DNA of 64,000 nucleotides from Clostridium sp. GTDB lineage: Bacteria; Bacillota; Clostridia; Lachnospirales; Lachnospiraceae. Shown here piece by piece: positions 25,550 to 33,467 of the stretch. Within the stretch, counting starts at the first letter, position 1, and each line of letters opens with the position of its first letter. The DNA lies in the NCBI GenBank assembly GCA_018377235.1, contig JAGZZT010000009.1:1-64000 (forward strand). The letters are read 5' to 3'. The position numbers and the translations under genes are program-made. The notes under the pieces were generated by a model, which saw only the letters and a program-made list of their open reading frames with translations, made no database searches and was not told the DNA's origin.

Positions 25550-26479
25550 TTGAAGTTAGACTACGCAAAGCAAGAACGGCTGGCTTATGTTGCCCGCCGA
25601 TACTATTTAGACGATCAGAAACAGAGCGATATTGCTGCGGAGCTGGGCGTTTCCAGACCTATGATCAGCCGTCTCCTTGCTGAAGCCAGGCAGCTGGGGG
25701 TGGTGGAAATTACGATCCATGATCCTGGATTTAAGGGTGAGAGTCTTCTGGAACGGCTTTGTTCCTTCTGCTCTGTTAAAGGCGGAGCCCTTGTAGAGGA
25801 TGGAAACGATGATGAATCTACAAACCAGCTGCTTTCAAAGGGAGCAGTAGAACTGCTTCAGCAGCTTCACAGTCTCCGCCTCGGCGTAGGATGGGGCCAT
25901 CTAATCGGGCAGCTTGTGACATGGCTGGAAAAGAATCCTCAGAGGGGAAGCGCTGTCACTGATATCTGTCCTCTGGTGGGAAACGCCAGTATTCCAGCCC
26001 GCAATTACCAGTCCAATGAGAATGTGCGCCTTATGGCACAGCAGCTGGGAGCTGTCCCGCATTTTCTTTATCTGCCTGCTCTTCCAGAGGGACTGGAAGA
26101 AAAGCAGATCCTCTGCTCCACAGAAATCTATCGGCAGATTCATCAGGAGTGGGAACGGATAGACACGGCTCTGGTAAATATCGGAGATTATCCGTCCAGC
26201 CCGGATTTTGCTTCTCTGGTGCGTTACGGAGACCTGCTTCAGCAGCATCATGCCTGTGGCCGTATGCTGGTTTATTATTTTAATGAAGAGGGGACAGTAA
26301 TTCAGTCAAACCAGGACTTTGCTATTCAGATTCCTATCGAAATTTTGAAACGGTGTCCCAATATTATTGGCGTCTGCTCTGCCAATACCAGCGCAAAAGC
26401 TGTAAAAGGCGCTTTAAAATCGGGTTTTCTGACTCATATCGTAGCGCGTTCTTCCTTGATTCAGTCTATTCTGGAATAA
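25550..26479 (+). CDS. SorC/LsrR-family sugar-binding transcriptional regulator
   Basis: 309 residues. The N-terminal HTH (residues 6-50; RYYLDDQKQSDIAAELGV followed by SRPMISRLLAEAR) is typical of SorC/DeoR regulators such as LsrR and CggR. The C-terminal effector domain (60-309) is of the phospho-sugar isomerase type. Such regulators usually repress a neighbouring operon until a phosphorylated sugar binds. TTG 25550 is the start, with AGAGGAGG seven bases upstream; the ATG just before it runs into a stop. A terminator and palindromic sites separate it from the DhaL-DhaK-LsrF operon, which is its likely target. Confidence 0.9.
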   Translation: MKLDYAKQERLAYVARRYYLDDQKQSDIAAELGVSRPMISRLLAEARQLGVVEITIHDPGFKGESLLERLCSFCSVKGGALVEDGNDDESTNQLLSKGAVELLQQLHSLRLGVGWGHLIGQLVTWLEKNPQRGSAVTDICPLVGNASIPARNYQSNENVRLMAQQLGAVPHFLYLPALPEGLEEKQILCSTEIYRQIHQEWERIDTALVNIGDYPSSPDFASLVRYGDLLQQHHACGRMLVYYFNEEGTVIQSNQDFAIQIPIEILKRCPNIIGVCSANTSAKAVKGALKSGFLTHIVARSSLIQSILE

Positions 26480-26481
26480 AA

Positions 26482-26495
26482 GTTACATATGTAAC
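26482..26495. promoter_or_regulatory. Palindromic operator candidate GTTACATATGTAAC
   Basis: A perfect 14-bp palindrome two bases after the regulator stop. The same TGTAAC/GTTACA wording recurs at the operon promoter, which supports a regulator-binding site. Confidence 0.5.
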
Positions 26496-26535
26496 CTCTT
26501 GAGATTTTATACCATCTTGAGAGGTTTTGTTTTTG
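26493..26535 (+). terminator. Terminator after the SorC-type regulator gene
   Basis: AACCTCTT pairs with the later GAGAGGTT across an A/T-rich loop, and TTTTGTTTTTG follows. Confidence 0.7.
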
Positions 26536-26611
26536 TGCAATATATATAAAAAATATGTTTATATTATATGTAATATATAGAAAATTATTAAGTAATAGGC
26601 TTTTTTATTGA

Positions 26612-26657
26612 TTTATGTAACTTATAATGATAAAATTATGAACATAAGTAACATAAA
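26612..26657 (+). promoter_or_regulatory. Operator and -10 region of the dhaL operon
   Basis: TTTATGTAACTTAT (26612-26625) and ATAAGTAACATAAA (26644-26657) form an inverted repeat with one mismatch pair around a 18-base centre. A TATAAT at 26623-26628 overlaps the left arm. Binding of the adjacent SorC-type regulator here would block RNA polymerase. No convincing -35 is seen. Confidence 0.55.
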
Positions 26658-26698
26658 CGGAATGTTTTATGTTTACATTGAATGGGGAGGTGACACAT

Positions 26699-27307
26699 AT
26701 GAATAAAAGTGAGTTCGCAGCTCGTCTGCTAAATGCCTGTGCTTCTGTAATGTCAGCTGAGCAGGAGCTGACGGAGATAGACTCCCATTTTGGAGACGCA
26801 GACCATGGCCTTACCATGACGAAAATTGCAGGAGCCATTGCTTCGGCAGTAAAGGCGTCTGGGGGAGGAATCAAAGCAATGCTGGATGATGCGGCGATGG
26901 CGGTAATGGTTTTAAACGGCGGAAGTGCTGTACCCCTCTGGAACTCATGGCTGGATGGAATGCAGGAGGAAGCGCCGGAGAGCGATGAAATGGATATTCC
27001 TGCTATTAAAGCAATTTTCAGACGCGCTTTTGAGGAGCTTGACAGTGTGTCAGGAGCGAAAGCAGGAGATAAAACTATGATGGACGCCCTGATTCCGGCC
27101 AGCGAGGCGATTGCCGCTTACGATGGAGAGGATGAGAACGAGATGTTTTCAGCAGCAGCCAGGGCAGCAGCAGAAGGCGCAGAGGAAAGCAGGCAGTTTG
27201 TTTCCAAATTCGGCCGCGCTAAGAGCTATGGGGCGCAGACCATTGGCACTCCTGATGCCGGAGCCATGTCCATGGCTTACTTTTTCCGCGGTCTCGCGCA
27301 GGTTTAA
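26699..27307 (+). CDS. dhaL: DhaL-like dihydroxyacetone kinase subunit
   Basis: 202 residues, all-helical ADP-binding subunit of a DhaK/DhaL-type kinase. EIDSHFGDADHGLTM supplies Asp28, Asp33 and Asp35 with the spacing of the Mg-nucleotide Asp cluster of DhaL, although the usual GDGDHG is GDADHG. NGGSAVPLW, GAKAGDKTMMDAL and GRAKSYGAQTIGTPDAGA are the other family blocks. ATG 26699 has GGGGAGGTGACACAT upstream. No DhaM or EI/HPr gene is nearby, so whether the phosphate comes from ATP (as in single-chain DhaK) or PEP is open. Confidence 0.9.
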   Translation: MNKSEFAARLLNACASVMSAEQELTEIDSHFGDADHGLTMTKIAGAIASAVKASGGGIKAMLDDAAMAVMVLNGGSAVPLWNSWLDGMQEEAPESDEMDIPAIKAIFRRAFEELDSVSGAKAGDKTMMDALIPASEAIAAYDGEDENEMFSAAARAAAEGAEESRQFVSKFGRAKSYGAQTIGTPDAGAMSMAYFFRGLAQV

Positions 27308-27344
27308 ATGAACGGAAATGATTGAAGAACAGGAGGAATCCCAT

Positions 27345-28343
27345 ATGAAAATGAAGAAATTTATCAACGCCCCTGAAACTATCACAGATGAAGAATTAGT
27401 CGGCCTGGGGCTTGCCTATCCTGATATTGTAGACGTAGACGGGCATCTTGTAATCAGCAGAGATTTAAAGGATGCTGACCGCGTAACTATTGTTACTTAC
27501 GGCGGTTCCGGCCATGAACCAGCCCAGGCAGGTTTTGTTGGAAAGGGAATGCTGGACGTTCAGGCTGTAGGCGATATCTTTGCCGCTCCTAATCCTATGC
27601 TGGTATTCGAGGCCATGAAGCTGGCAGATAAGGGACATGGCGTCTTGCTGCTGACTCTTAATTATGCAGGCGACCAGCTGGCTGGAAAACAGGCCATGAA
27701 GCTGGCTCAGAAAGCCGGCCTGAACGTCCGCCAGGTTGTCACTGGCGAGGAGATTCAGTTTGACCCAAATGGAGAGGACAATAAAAGAGGCCTGGCAGGC
27801 GCAGTGGCTCTTTACCATATTGCTGCTGCAGCAGCCAGAGAGGGAAAGAGCCTGGACGAGGTAGCGGAGATTGCCGAGAAATATGCCGCTAATATGGCTT
27901 CGATTACCGTAAAATCGACAGACGCGACTCATCCTCAGAACGGAATGTCCTTCGGAGATCTGGGAGAAACTGACTTAATGGAAATCGGTGCAGGACAGCA
28001 CGGTGAGGGCGGAGGAGTCCGGGTGCCGATGATGTCAGCTAAGGATACAGTTGCCACTGTGGCAGAAGCTCTCTGCAAAAATCTGGAATTGAAGGCTGGA
28101 GATAAGACGTTTGTGATGATCAATGGCTGCGGCGCTACTACCATGATGGAGATGCTGGTTCTTTTTAAAGATACTGTAGAGTTTTTAAAGGAAAAGAAAG
28201 TGGAGGTAGTTGCCAGCATGGTTGGGGAAATCTTAACTGTTCAGGAGGCGGCCGGATTCCAGATGAACATTGCTAAATGGGATGATGAGACGCTTCGTCT
28301 CTGGAACACTCCATGTCATACACCAAATTACAGTAAGGAGTAA
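27345..28343 (+). CDS. dhaK: DhaK-like dihydroxyacetone (ketose) kinase subunit
   Basis: 332 residues. TYGGSGHEPAQAGFVGKGML holds His57 of the substrate site, and GAGQHGEGG holds His219 at the position of the histidine that binds the ketone covalently as a hemiaminal in DhaK. The canonical IHGE is QHGE, and the region around 70-85 (DVQAVGDIFAAPN) departs somewhat from classical DhaK, so a substrate other than dihydroxyacetone (for example a tetrulose) is possible. ATG 27345 with AGGAGGAATCCC is the start. It sits between dhaL and an LsrF-like gene. Confidence 0.9.
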   Translation: MKMKKFINAPETITDEELVGLGLAYPDIVDVDGHLVISRDLKDADRVTIVTYGGSGHEPAQAGFVGKGMLDVQAVGDIFAAPNPMLVFEAMKLADKGHGVLLLTLNYAGDQLAGKQAMKLAQKAGLNVRQVVTGEEIQFDPNGEDNKRGLAGAVALYHIAAAAAREGKSLDEVAEIAEKYAANMASITVKSTDATHPQNGMSFGDLGETDLMEIGAGQHGEGGGVRVPMMSAKDTVATVAEALCKNLELKAGDKTFVMINGCGATTMMEMLVLFKDTVEFLKEKKVEVVASMVGEILTVQEAAGFQMNIAKWDDETLRLWNTPCHTPNYSKE

Positions 28344-28346
28344 GCT

Positions 28347-29228
28347 ATGGCAGATAATATTGGAAATAAGGCTGCGCACGATTATCATCTGGATATTCCA
28401 GCTGCGCAGGAAAGCTTTTATGTAAAGGGAAACGCCCATTGCGACTGGGGCATGAAAAATCGTCTGGCACGGATGTTTGACCCTAAATCGGGCAATACGG
28501 TCATGCTGGCTTTTGACCATGGCTATATTATGGGACCGACTGCTGGTCTGGAACGGATTGATGTGGTAATTCCGCCTCTGATTCCCCATGTGAATGTGCT
28601 GATGGGTACCAAGGGAATGATCCGCTCCTGTATTTCACCTGCAGCTTCTGTGGCAAAGTGCGTGCGTGTTACCTACGATTCCACTGTCCTTTATGACGAT
28701 ATGTCTAACGGAGGAGGAATTGCCTGTGATATTGACAGCGCCATCCGTATGAACGCCGACTGCATGGCTGTGCAGACCTTCATTGGTTCTGCCGGCGAGA
28801 GCCGTTCTTTGGAACTTTTAGCCCGCACAGCAGACGCAGGCGCCCGTTTTGGGATTCCGACTCTTGGCGTGGTGGCTGTGGGCAAGGAGATGGAGCGGAC
28901 AGAGAAATTCTTCCTGCTGGCAACAAGAGTACTGGCAGAAAACGGAGCTAATATTGTGAAGAGCTATTACTGCGACGGCTTTGAGAAGGTAGCAGCCGCA
29001 TGTCCAGTGCCTATTGTAATTGCCGGAGGAAAGAAGCTGCCGGAGATGGAAGCTCTCGAAATGGCCTACAGGGCAATTCAGGAAGGCGCCCATGGAGTAG
29101 ATATGGGACGCAATATTTTCCAGTCAGACAGTCCGGCCGGCATGGCCCAGGCCATCGGCAAGGTGGTTCATGAGGGTTATACGCCCAGGCAGGCATATGA
29201 GGTTTATGAGACAGTTAAAAATCAGTAA
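28347..29228 (+). CDS. lsrF: LsrF-like class I aldolase/thiolase
   Basis: 293 residues aligning along the full length with E. coli LsrF, the enzyme that cleaves phosphorylated AI-2 (3-hydroxy-2,4-pentanedione 5-phosphate). Shared blocks: FYVKGNAHCDWGMKNRL, GNTVMLAFDHGYIMGPTAGL, IVKSYY with Lys205 as Schiff-base lysine, PVPIVIAGGKKLPEMEALEM and GVDMGRNIFQSD for phosphate binding. It is a cytoplasmic TIM barrel. It starts four bases after dhaK. The real substrate may be a different ketose phosphate, because no other lsr gene (K, B, A, C, D, G) is present. Confidence 0.85.
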   Translation: MADNIGNKAAHDYHLDIPAAQESFYVKGNAHCDWGMKNRLARMFDPKSGNTVMLAFDHGYIMGPTAGLERIDVVIPPLIPHVNVLMGTKGMIRSCISPAASVAKCVRVTYDSTVLYDDMSNGGGIACDIDSAIRMNADCMAVQTFIGSAGESRSLELLARTADAGARFGIPTLGVVAVGKEMERTEKFFLLATRVLAENGANIVKSYYCDGFEKVAAACPVPIVIAGGKKLPEMEALEMAYRAIQEGAHGVDMGRNIFQSDSPAGMAQAIGKVVHEGYTPRQAYEVYETVKNQ

Positions 29229-29266
29229 CAGAATGGATGTTCAGATAAGAAGCAGGAGGAGAGATT

Positions 29267-29590
29267 ATGGCAGCTGAATATATGCATATCGGTATTCCGA
29301 TTACTAACAGAAAGCCTGGCATGGTTTACTGCGAAGGACCTAAATTCTGGGTCAGCAATGTAGATGACTATGACTATAAGATTGAGTATCTGAAATTCGA
29401 GGAAGGAACGCCTTTCCCGGAAGTGCTTCACCGCAATCCCCATGTGGCGTATAAGGTGGACGATCTGGAAAAATATATGAAAGATGCCGATTCCGTTATC
29501 TGTGGTCCCATGGATGCCAATGACAAAGGTGACAGACTGGCTTTTGTGTGGAAGGACGGAGCAATTTTAGAGCTGTACCAGGAAGCATAG
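29267..29590 (+). CDS. Small VOC/glyoxalase-like protein
   Basis: 107 residues, no membrane segment. The beta-alpha pattern HIGIPITNR, then WVSNVDDYDYKIEYLKFEEG, VAYKVDDLEKYM and LAFVWKDGAILELYQ looks like a single vicinal-oxygen-chelate half-fold with possible metal residues (His, Glu). It is the last gene of the DhaL-DhaK-LsrF operon, behind AGGAGGAGAGATT. By position it could be an isomerase or epimerase acting on the same sugar phosphate, in the place LsrG holds in the AI-2 pathway, but it is not an LsrG homologue that I can see. Confidence 0.7.
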   Translation: MAAEYMHIGIPITNRKPGMVYCEGPKFWVSNVDDYDYKIEYLKFEEGTPFPEVLHRNPHVAYKVDDLEKYMKDADSVICGPMDANDKGDRLAFVWKDGAILELYQEA

Positions 29591-29753
29591 TCTGCTAATC
29601 ATAAGTATGTTTTATTTATAAGTATTTTCTATCATTTTCTATTATAAAAAATAATGAATAAAATCCCAATCCTTTGTATACTCAATGAGAAAAATGCGGT
29701 ATACTGTTGAGGTTGTCCTGAGGAAAGGAATTACACAAAGGAGATTGGGAACG

Positions 29754-31151
29754 ATGAGTGAAAAAGAGACAAAGGGAGCAGAATACGATTTTTATGGAAA
29801 GCTTCCGCTCTGTAAGGCCATCCCGCTGGGACTTCAGCACGTACTGGCCATGTTCGTGGGAAATTTAACCCCGCTTTTAATTATCACAGGCGCCTGCGGC
29901 CTTGCCAATACGCAGGAATTTGCCACCCTTCAGGTGGATTTGCTGCAGAACGCCATGCTGGTAGCAGGAATTGTGACGCTGGTCCAGCTCTACGCTATTG
30001 GGCCGGTAGGCGGAAAGGTTCCGATTATCATGGGAACGAGTTCCGGCTTCATCGGAGTATTTAACAGTGTTGTGGGAGTCATGGGCGGAGGGATTCTGGC
30101 CTATGGTTCTATTATGATGGCCTCTATTCTGGGAGGAATTTTCGAGGGTATTTTAGGCTTTTTCTTAAAGCCGCTCCGCCGTTTTTTCCCGGCTCTTGTA
30201 ACAGGTACTGTGGTGCTTTCTATTGGCCTGTCCCTTATTGCCGTAGGAGTAAATTCTTTTGGAGGAGGAGATAAGGCAGCAGATTTTGGAAGTGTTGAAA
30301 ATTTGCTTCTGGGAACAGTTGTTTTAGTTGTAATCATTGTGCTGAAGCATGGCACAAAGGGCATGACAAGCTCCTCCTCTATTCTGATTGGAATTATTGC
30401 AGGCTACATTACGGCAGGAATTATGGGACTTGTACTTCCAACGACCGGTGTGACAGCGGAAGGAGTGGAGTATACAAAGGCCTGGGTGCTGAACTGGGAC
30501 AAGGTGGCAGAGGCCAGCTGGTTCTCTATCCCTAAGCTAATGCCGGTAAAACCTGTCTTTGACTGGAGAGCCGTGATTCCGGTTATGATCATGTTTGTGG
30601 TGACAGCTGTAGAGACAGTAGGAGATATTTCCGGCGTCACAGAGGGCGGAATGGGCCGGGAGGCCACAGATACAGAGCTGTCAGGAGGAATTATCTGTGA
30701 TGGTATCGGATCCAGTTTTGCTGCTCTGTTTGGAGTCCTTCCAAACACTTCCTTCAGCCAGAATGTAGGTCTGGTGACTATGACAAAGATTGTCAACCGC
30801 TTCGCTTTGGCAACAGGAGCCGTATTCTTGATTTTATGTGGTCTTCTGCCTAAGCTGGCGGCTCTGATTTCTATTATGCCTCAGAGCGTTCTGGGAGGAG
30901 CGGCAGTTATGATGTTCTCTTCCATTGTTATGAGCGGAATCCAGCTGATCACTAAGAAGCCGCTGACCCCAAGAAGCATTACTATCGTATCTGTGGCCCT
31001 GGGACTGGGATACGGAATCGGAGCAAACAGCGGTATTCTCTCCCATCTGCCTCAGAGCGTACAGCTGATCTTCGGCGGATCCGGCATCGTGCCGGCCGCG
31101 CTGGTTGCGATTATTTTGAACGTGCTGCTTCCGGCAGAGAAGGAAGAATAG
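29754..31151 (+). CDS. NCS2 family uracil/xanthine permease
   Basis: 465 residues with about 12 to 14 membrane helices. PLGLQHVLAMFVGNLTPLLI at the N-terminus, GLVTMTKIVNRFALATGAVF, TSSGFIGVF and ETVGDISGVTEG (the acidic NCS2 motif) identify a nucleobase/cation symporter-2. Substrates could be xanthine, uric acid or uracil. ATG 29754 is used because AAAGGAG lies ten bases upstream; the frame is open further back but encodes nothing conserved. No purine riboswitch is apparent in the leader. It is followed by a strong terminator, so it is a single-gene unit. Confidence 0.92.
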   Translation: MSEKETKGAEYDFYGKLPLCKAIPLGLQHVLAMFVGNLTPLLIITGACGLANTQEFATLQVDLLQNAMLVAGIVTLVQLYAIGPVGGKVPIIMGTSSGFIGVFNSVVGVMGGGILAYGSIMMASILGGIFEGILGFFLKPLRRFFPALVTGTVVLSIGLSLIAVGVNSFGGGDKAADFGSVENLLLGTVVLVVIIVLKHGTKGMTSSSSILIGIIAGYITAGIMGLVLPTTGVTAEGVEYTKAWVLNWDKVAEASWFSIPKLMPVKPVFDWRAVIPVMIMFVVTAVETVGDISGVTEGGMGREATDTELSGGIICDGIGSSFAALFGVLPNTSFSQNVGLVTMTKIVNRFALATGAVFLILCGLLPKLAALISIMPQSVLGGAAVMMFSSIVMSGIQLITKKPLTPRSITIVSVALGLGYGIGANSGILSHLPQSVQLIFGGSGIVPAALVAIILNVLLPAEKEE

Positions 31152-31194
31152 GGAAAAGAGATTTAATTGATATCACAAGTGTTAAGAGAAAAGA

Positions 31195-31238
31195 GACGCT
31201 TTCCAGATGCTTAAGGCGCTGGAGAGCGTCTTTTTTTT
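31195..31238 (+). terminator. Intrinsic terminator after the NCS2 permease
   Basis: GACGC-TTCCAG pairs with CTGGAG-AGCGTC (one bulge), followed by eight T residues. Confidence 0.9.
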
Positions 31239-31267
31239 GGCGTCTTCACAAAATTTATGTTGTCATT

Positions 31268-31314
31268 ATTTGGATAATATGCTGTTTGACATTGTGTTAT
31301 CCGAATGTTAATAT
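31268..31314 (+). promoter_or_regulatory. Promoter with dyad operator before the HD-TctCBA operon
   Basis: TTGACA (31286-31291) and TAATAT (31309-31314) are 17 bases apart. The arms ATTTGGATAATA (31268-31279) and TGTTATCCGAAT (31295-31306) form an imperfect inverted repeat (10 of 12) that brackets the -35, a typical repressor or activator site. Confidence 0.7.
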
Positions 31315-31346
31315 GGTTTTAGATAAAAAGCGGGGAGGAAAGCAGT

Positions 31347-31910
31347 ATGCGAAGAGAGGAATTAGAACGTATATTTCCAGCTTTTCAGGAGATTCAGGAC
31401 GAGACGCTCAGAGTAAAATCGGAGGAAGCGATGCTTGCGGCCATGGAGGCGGGAGGCTGGGATGAACAGACAATAAAGCTTTGTCCGGTCACGTTGAACT
31501 GGGAGAACTGCGACGTATCCTGGATAGAGCATGTCAGTGATGTGGCGAGCATGTGCCTGATGGAGTTCGACGCGCTGGAAAAGTATTACAAACGGCATGA
31601 AGTGGGCTTCAGCCGGGATCTGGTGGCAGCCGGTGCGCTGCTTCACGATATCGGAAAGCTGACAGAGTTTGTTTTCCGCGATGGAAAGGCCGTTCATGGA
31701 GACAACTTTGAACTGATGCGCCATCCATTGTCAGGAGCTGTCATTGCGGCTAAGGCAGGACTTCCGGACGAGCTGGTACACCTGATTGCCGTCCATTCCT
31801 TTGAAGGGGACAAGTCTTACCAGACGGCAGAATCGGAATTTGTACGTTCCATTGATATCTTTGTATTTAACTGCTCTGTAAAAGGGCTGAAAAAGATCCA
31901 TAAAAATTAA
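31347..31910 (+). CDS. HD-domain hydrolase
   Basis: 187 residues. The HD signature is complete: HVSDVASMCL (His), GALLHDIGKLTEF (His-Asp), then a later HSFEG and DIFVFNC (Asp). Such proteins are metal-dependent phosphohydrolases acting on nucleotides or small phosphate esters. ATG 31347 has GGGGAGGAAAGCAGT upstream. It begins a likely operon with tctC, tctB and tctA (36-base gap), an unusual companion for a tripartite transporter. It may process the imported compound or a signal, but this is inference. Confidence 0.85.
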   Translation: MRREELERIFPAFQEIQDETLRVKSEEAMLAAMEAGGWDEQTIKLCPVTLNWENCDVSWIEHVSDVASMCLMEFDALEKYYKRHEVGFSRDLVAAGALLHDIGKLTEFVFRDGKAVHGDNFELMRHPLSGAVIAAKAGLPDELVHLIAVHSFEGDKSYQTAESEFVRSIDIFVFNCSVKGLKKIHKN

Positions 31911-31946
31911 TTTGACAACGGTTCAAAATAAAAAGGAGGAAAAGAG

Positions 31947-32975
31947 ATGAAGAAGACATTAAAGACAGCTCTGGTTTTAACAGCAATCGGCGCGCTTGCA
32001 CTGACAGGCTGCAGCGGAAAGTCAGGAAACGATTCAAATCAGAAGGCGGAAGCAAACGGAGAAAGCAGCTCTGGCGAGTGGACGCCGGAACGTTCCATTA
32101 ATATGATCGTGCCGTGGAGCGCAGGCGGCGGCTCTGACCTGGCTGTCCGTACTCTGGTTCCGTATCTGGAAGAGGATTTAGGCGTCAGCATTACGGTTCT
32201 GAACTCTACGGGAGCCAACGGATGGATTGCCTGGAACGACCTTTTAAAGGCAGATCCGGACGGCTACACCATTGCGCAGATGAATATTCCAACCGTATAT
32301 TCCGGCTATTTAGACCCGCAGCAGAACAGAGATGAAACCCTGGACGATTTTACTCTGGTTGCCAACGAAATCAGCGACTGGGGTTGTCTTGTAGTAAAGG
32401 CGGGAGACGAGCGCTTTCCGGATGTGGAGAGCTTCATTGAATACGGCAAGAGCAATGAGATATTAGCCGGAGACAACGGCGTGGGAACGAATAAGCACCT
32501 GGTAGCTGAAAATCTGAAGAGTCAGATTGAGGGACTGCAGATTACGCCAGTTCATCAGGCAGGCTGGAGCGATACCTACGCAGCTCTTTTAGGCGGCCAT
32601 ATCGATGCGGGCTGGGGCTCTATCGGAGAGACAATTCAGGCCTATGAGGACGGAGAGGTAGACATTCTGTGCGTCTTTGCCACAGAGCGTTCTTCCCTGC
32701 TTCCAGATGTGCCTACTTTTAATGAGCTGATGCCGGAGTATGATGTGGTATCTCCGTCTGACAGAGGTTTTGCCCTTCCGGCCGGCGTGGACGACGCAGT
32801 TTACGACCGTTGGGTACAGGCTATGGATAACTGCATTAACAATCCGGAATTTATTGAAAAGATGGCAGAGCTTGGACAGGCTGTCAACTACATGGGCGGA
32901 GAAGAGTATACTGCATATGCCAAGGAGCAGGAGGCAGAGATGGAAAAATTCTCCGATATCCTTGGTTGGAAATAG
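31947..32975 (+). CDS. tctC: TctC-like tripartite transporter substrate-binding lipoprotein
   Basis: 342 residues. A lipoprotein signal peptide with lipobox LALTGC (Cys22) is followed by a Ser/Gly/Asn linker and the Bug/TctC fold (INMIVPWSAGGGSDLAVRTL, GWSDTYAALLGGHIDAGWGS). It is anchored outside the membrane and delivers a carboxylate-type ligand to TctAB. The acidic Asp in the AGGGSD loop is the usual carboxylate contact region. The strong AAAAAGGAGGAAAAG site suggests high expression. The ligand cannot be read from sequence. Confidence 0.92.
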   Translation: MKKTLKTALVLTAIGALALTGCSGKSGNDSNQKAEANGESSSGEWTPERSINMIVPWSAGGGSDLAVRTLVPYLEEDLGVSITVLNSTGANGWIAWNDLLKADPDGYTIAQMNIPTVYSGYLDPQQNRDETLDDFTLVANEISDWGCLVVKAGDERFPDVESFIEYGKSNEILAGDNGVGTNKHLVAENLKSQIEGLQITPVHQAGWSDTYAALLGGHIDAGWGSIGETIQAYEDGEVDILCVFATERSSLLPDVPTFNELMPEYDVVSPSDRGFALPAGVDDAVYDRWVQAMDNCINNPEFIEKMAELGQAVNYMGGEEYTAYAKEQEAEMEKFSDILGWK

Positions 32976-33006
32976 AGGCAGTTAAGGAAAAAAAGGAGAC
33001 CGGAAA

Positions 33007-33441
33007 ATGAAATTGAAACAGATTCATGCAGAGGTATGGCTGGGAGGAATTCTCATCATACTGGCAGTTATTTTCTACATCATGGCAGGGCAGTTTCCAA
33101 ACGCCAGCGCCGCTGTCTGGCCCAAGGCGGTTCTGATCGGCATTATGATTCTGTCAGCCCTGTTGGTGATTCACGGCCTGCAGATGACGAAGGATGCAGA
33201 CGGAAACGCCGATTTAGGCGGAGCTGTCTTAAAGGGGCCGATGGCTTCTCTGGTTATGATTGTCGCCTATGCGGTGTGCATGAGCTTTACAGGATACTTT
33301 GTATCCACAGCGATCTTTCTTCCCCTGGGAATGGCTGCTCTGGGACAGAGAAACTGGAAGGCGATTCTGGGAGTGACCGTTGGTCTGGAGCTGTTTGTCT
33401 GGTTCCTGTTTGTAGTACAGCTGCAGTTGAGAATGCCATAG
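33007..33441 (+). CDS. tctB: TctB-like small membrane subunit
   Basis: 144 residues with four hydrophobic segments (about 9-28, 36-57, 76-97, 106-140), the fold of TctB. It pairs with TctA in the secondary, ion-driven tripartite tricarboxylate transporter. Start ATG 33007, AAGGAGACCGGAA upstream; 26 bases separate it from tctA. Confidence 0.9.
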   Translation: MKLKQIHAEVWLGGILIILAVIFYIMAGQFPNASAAVWPKAVLIGIMILSALLVIHGLQMTKDADGNADLGGAVLKGPMASLVMIVAYAVCMSFTGYFVSTAIFLPLGMAALGQRNWKAILGVTVGLELFVWFLFVVQLQLRMP

Positions 33442-33467
33442 CTTGATAAGACAATAGAGGTAAACAT

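Noticed and set aside
29591..29753. Possible purine riboswitch before the NCS2 permease
   Set aside because: The leader is A/T-rich and lacks the conserved purine-aptamer core and loop residues; only a TATACT promoter-like hexamer is seen.
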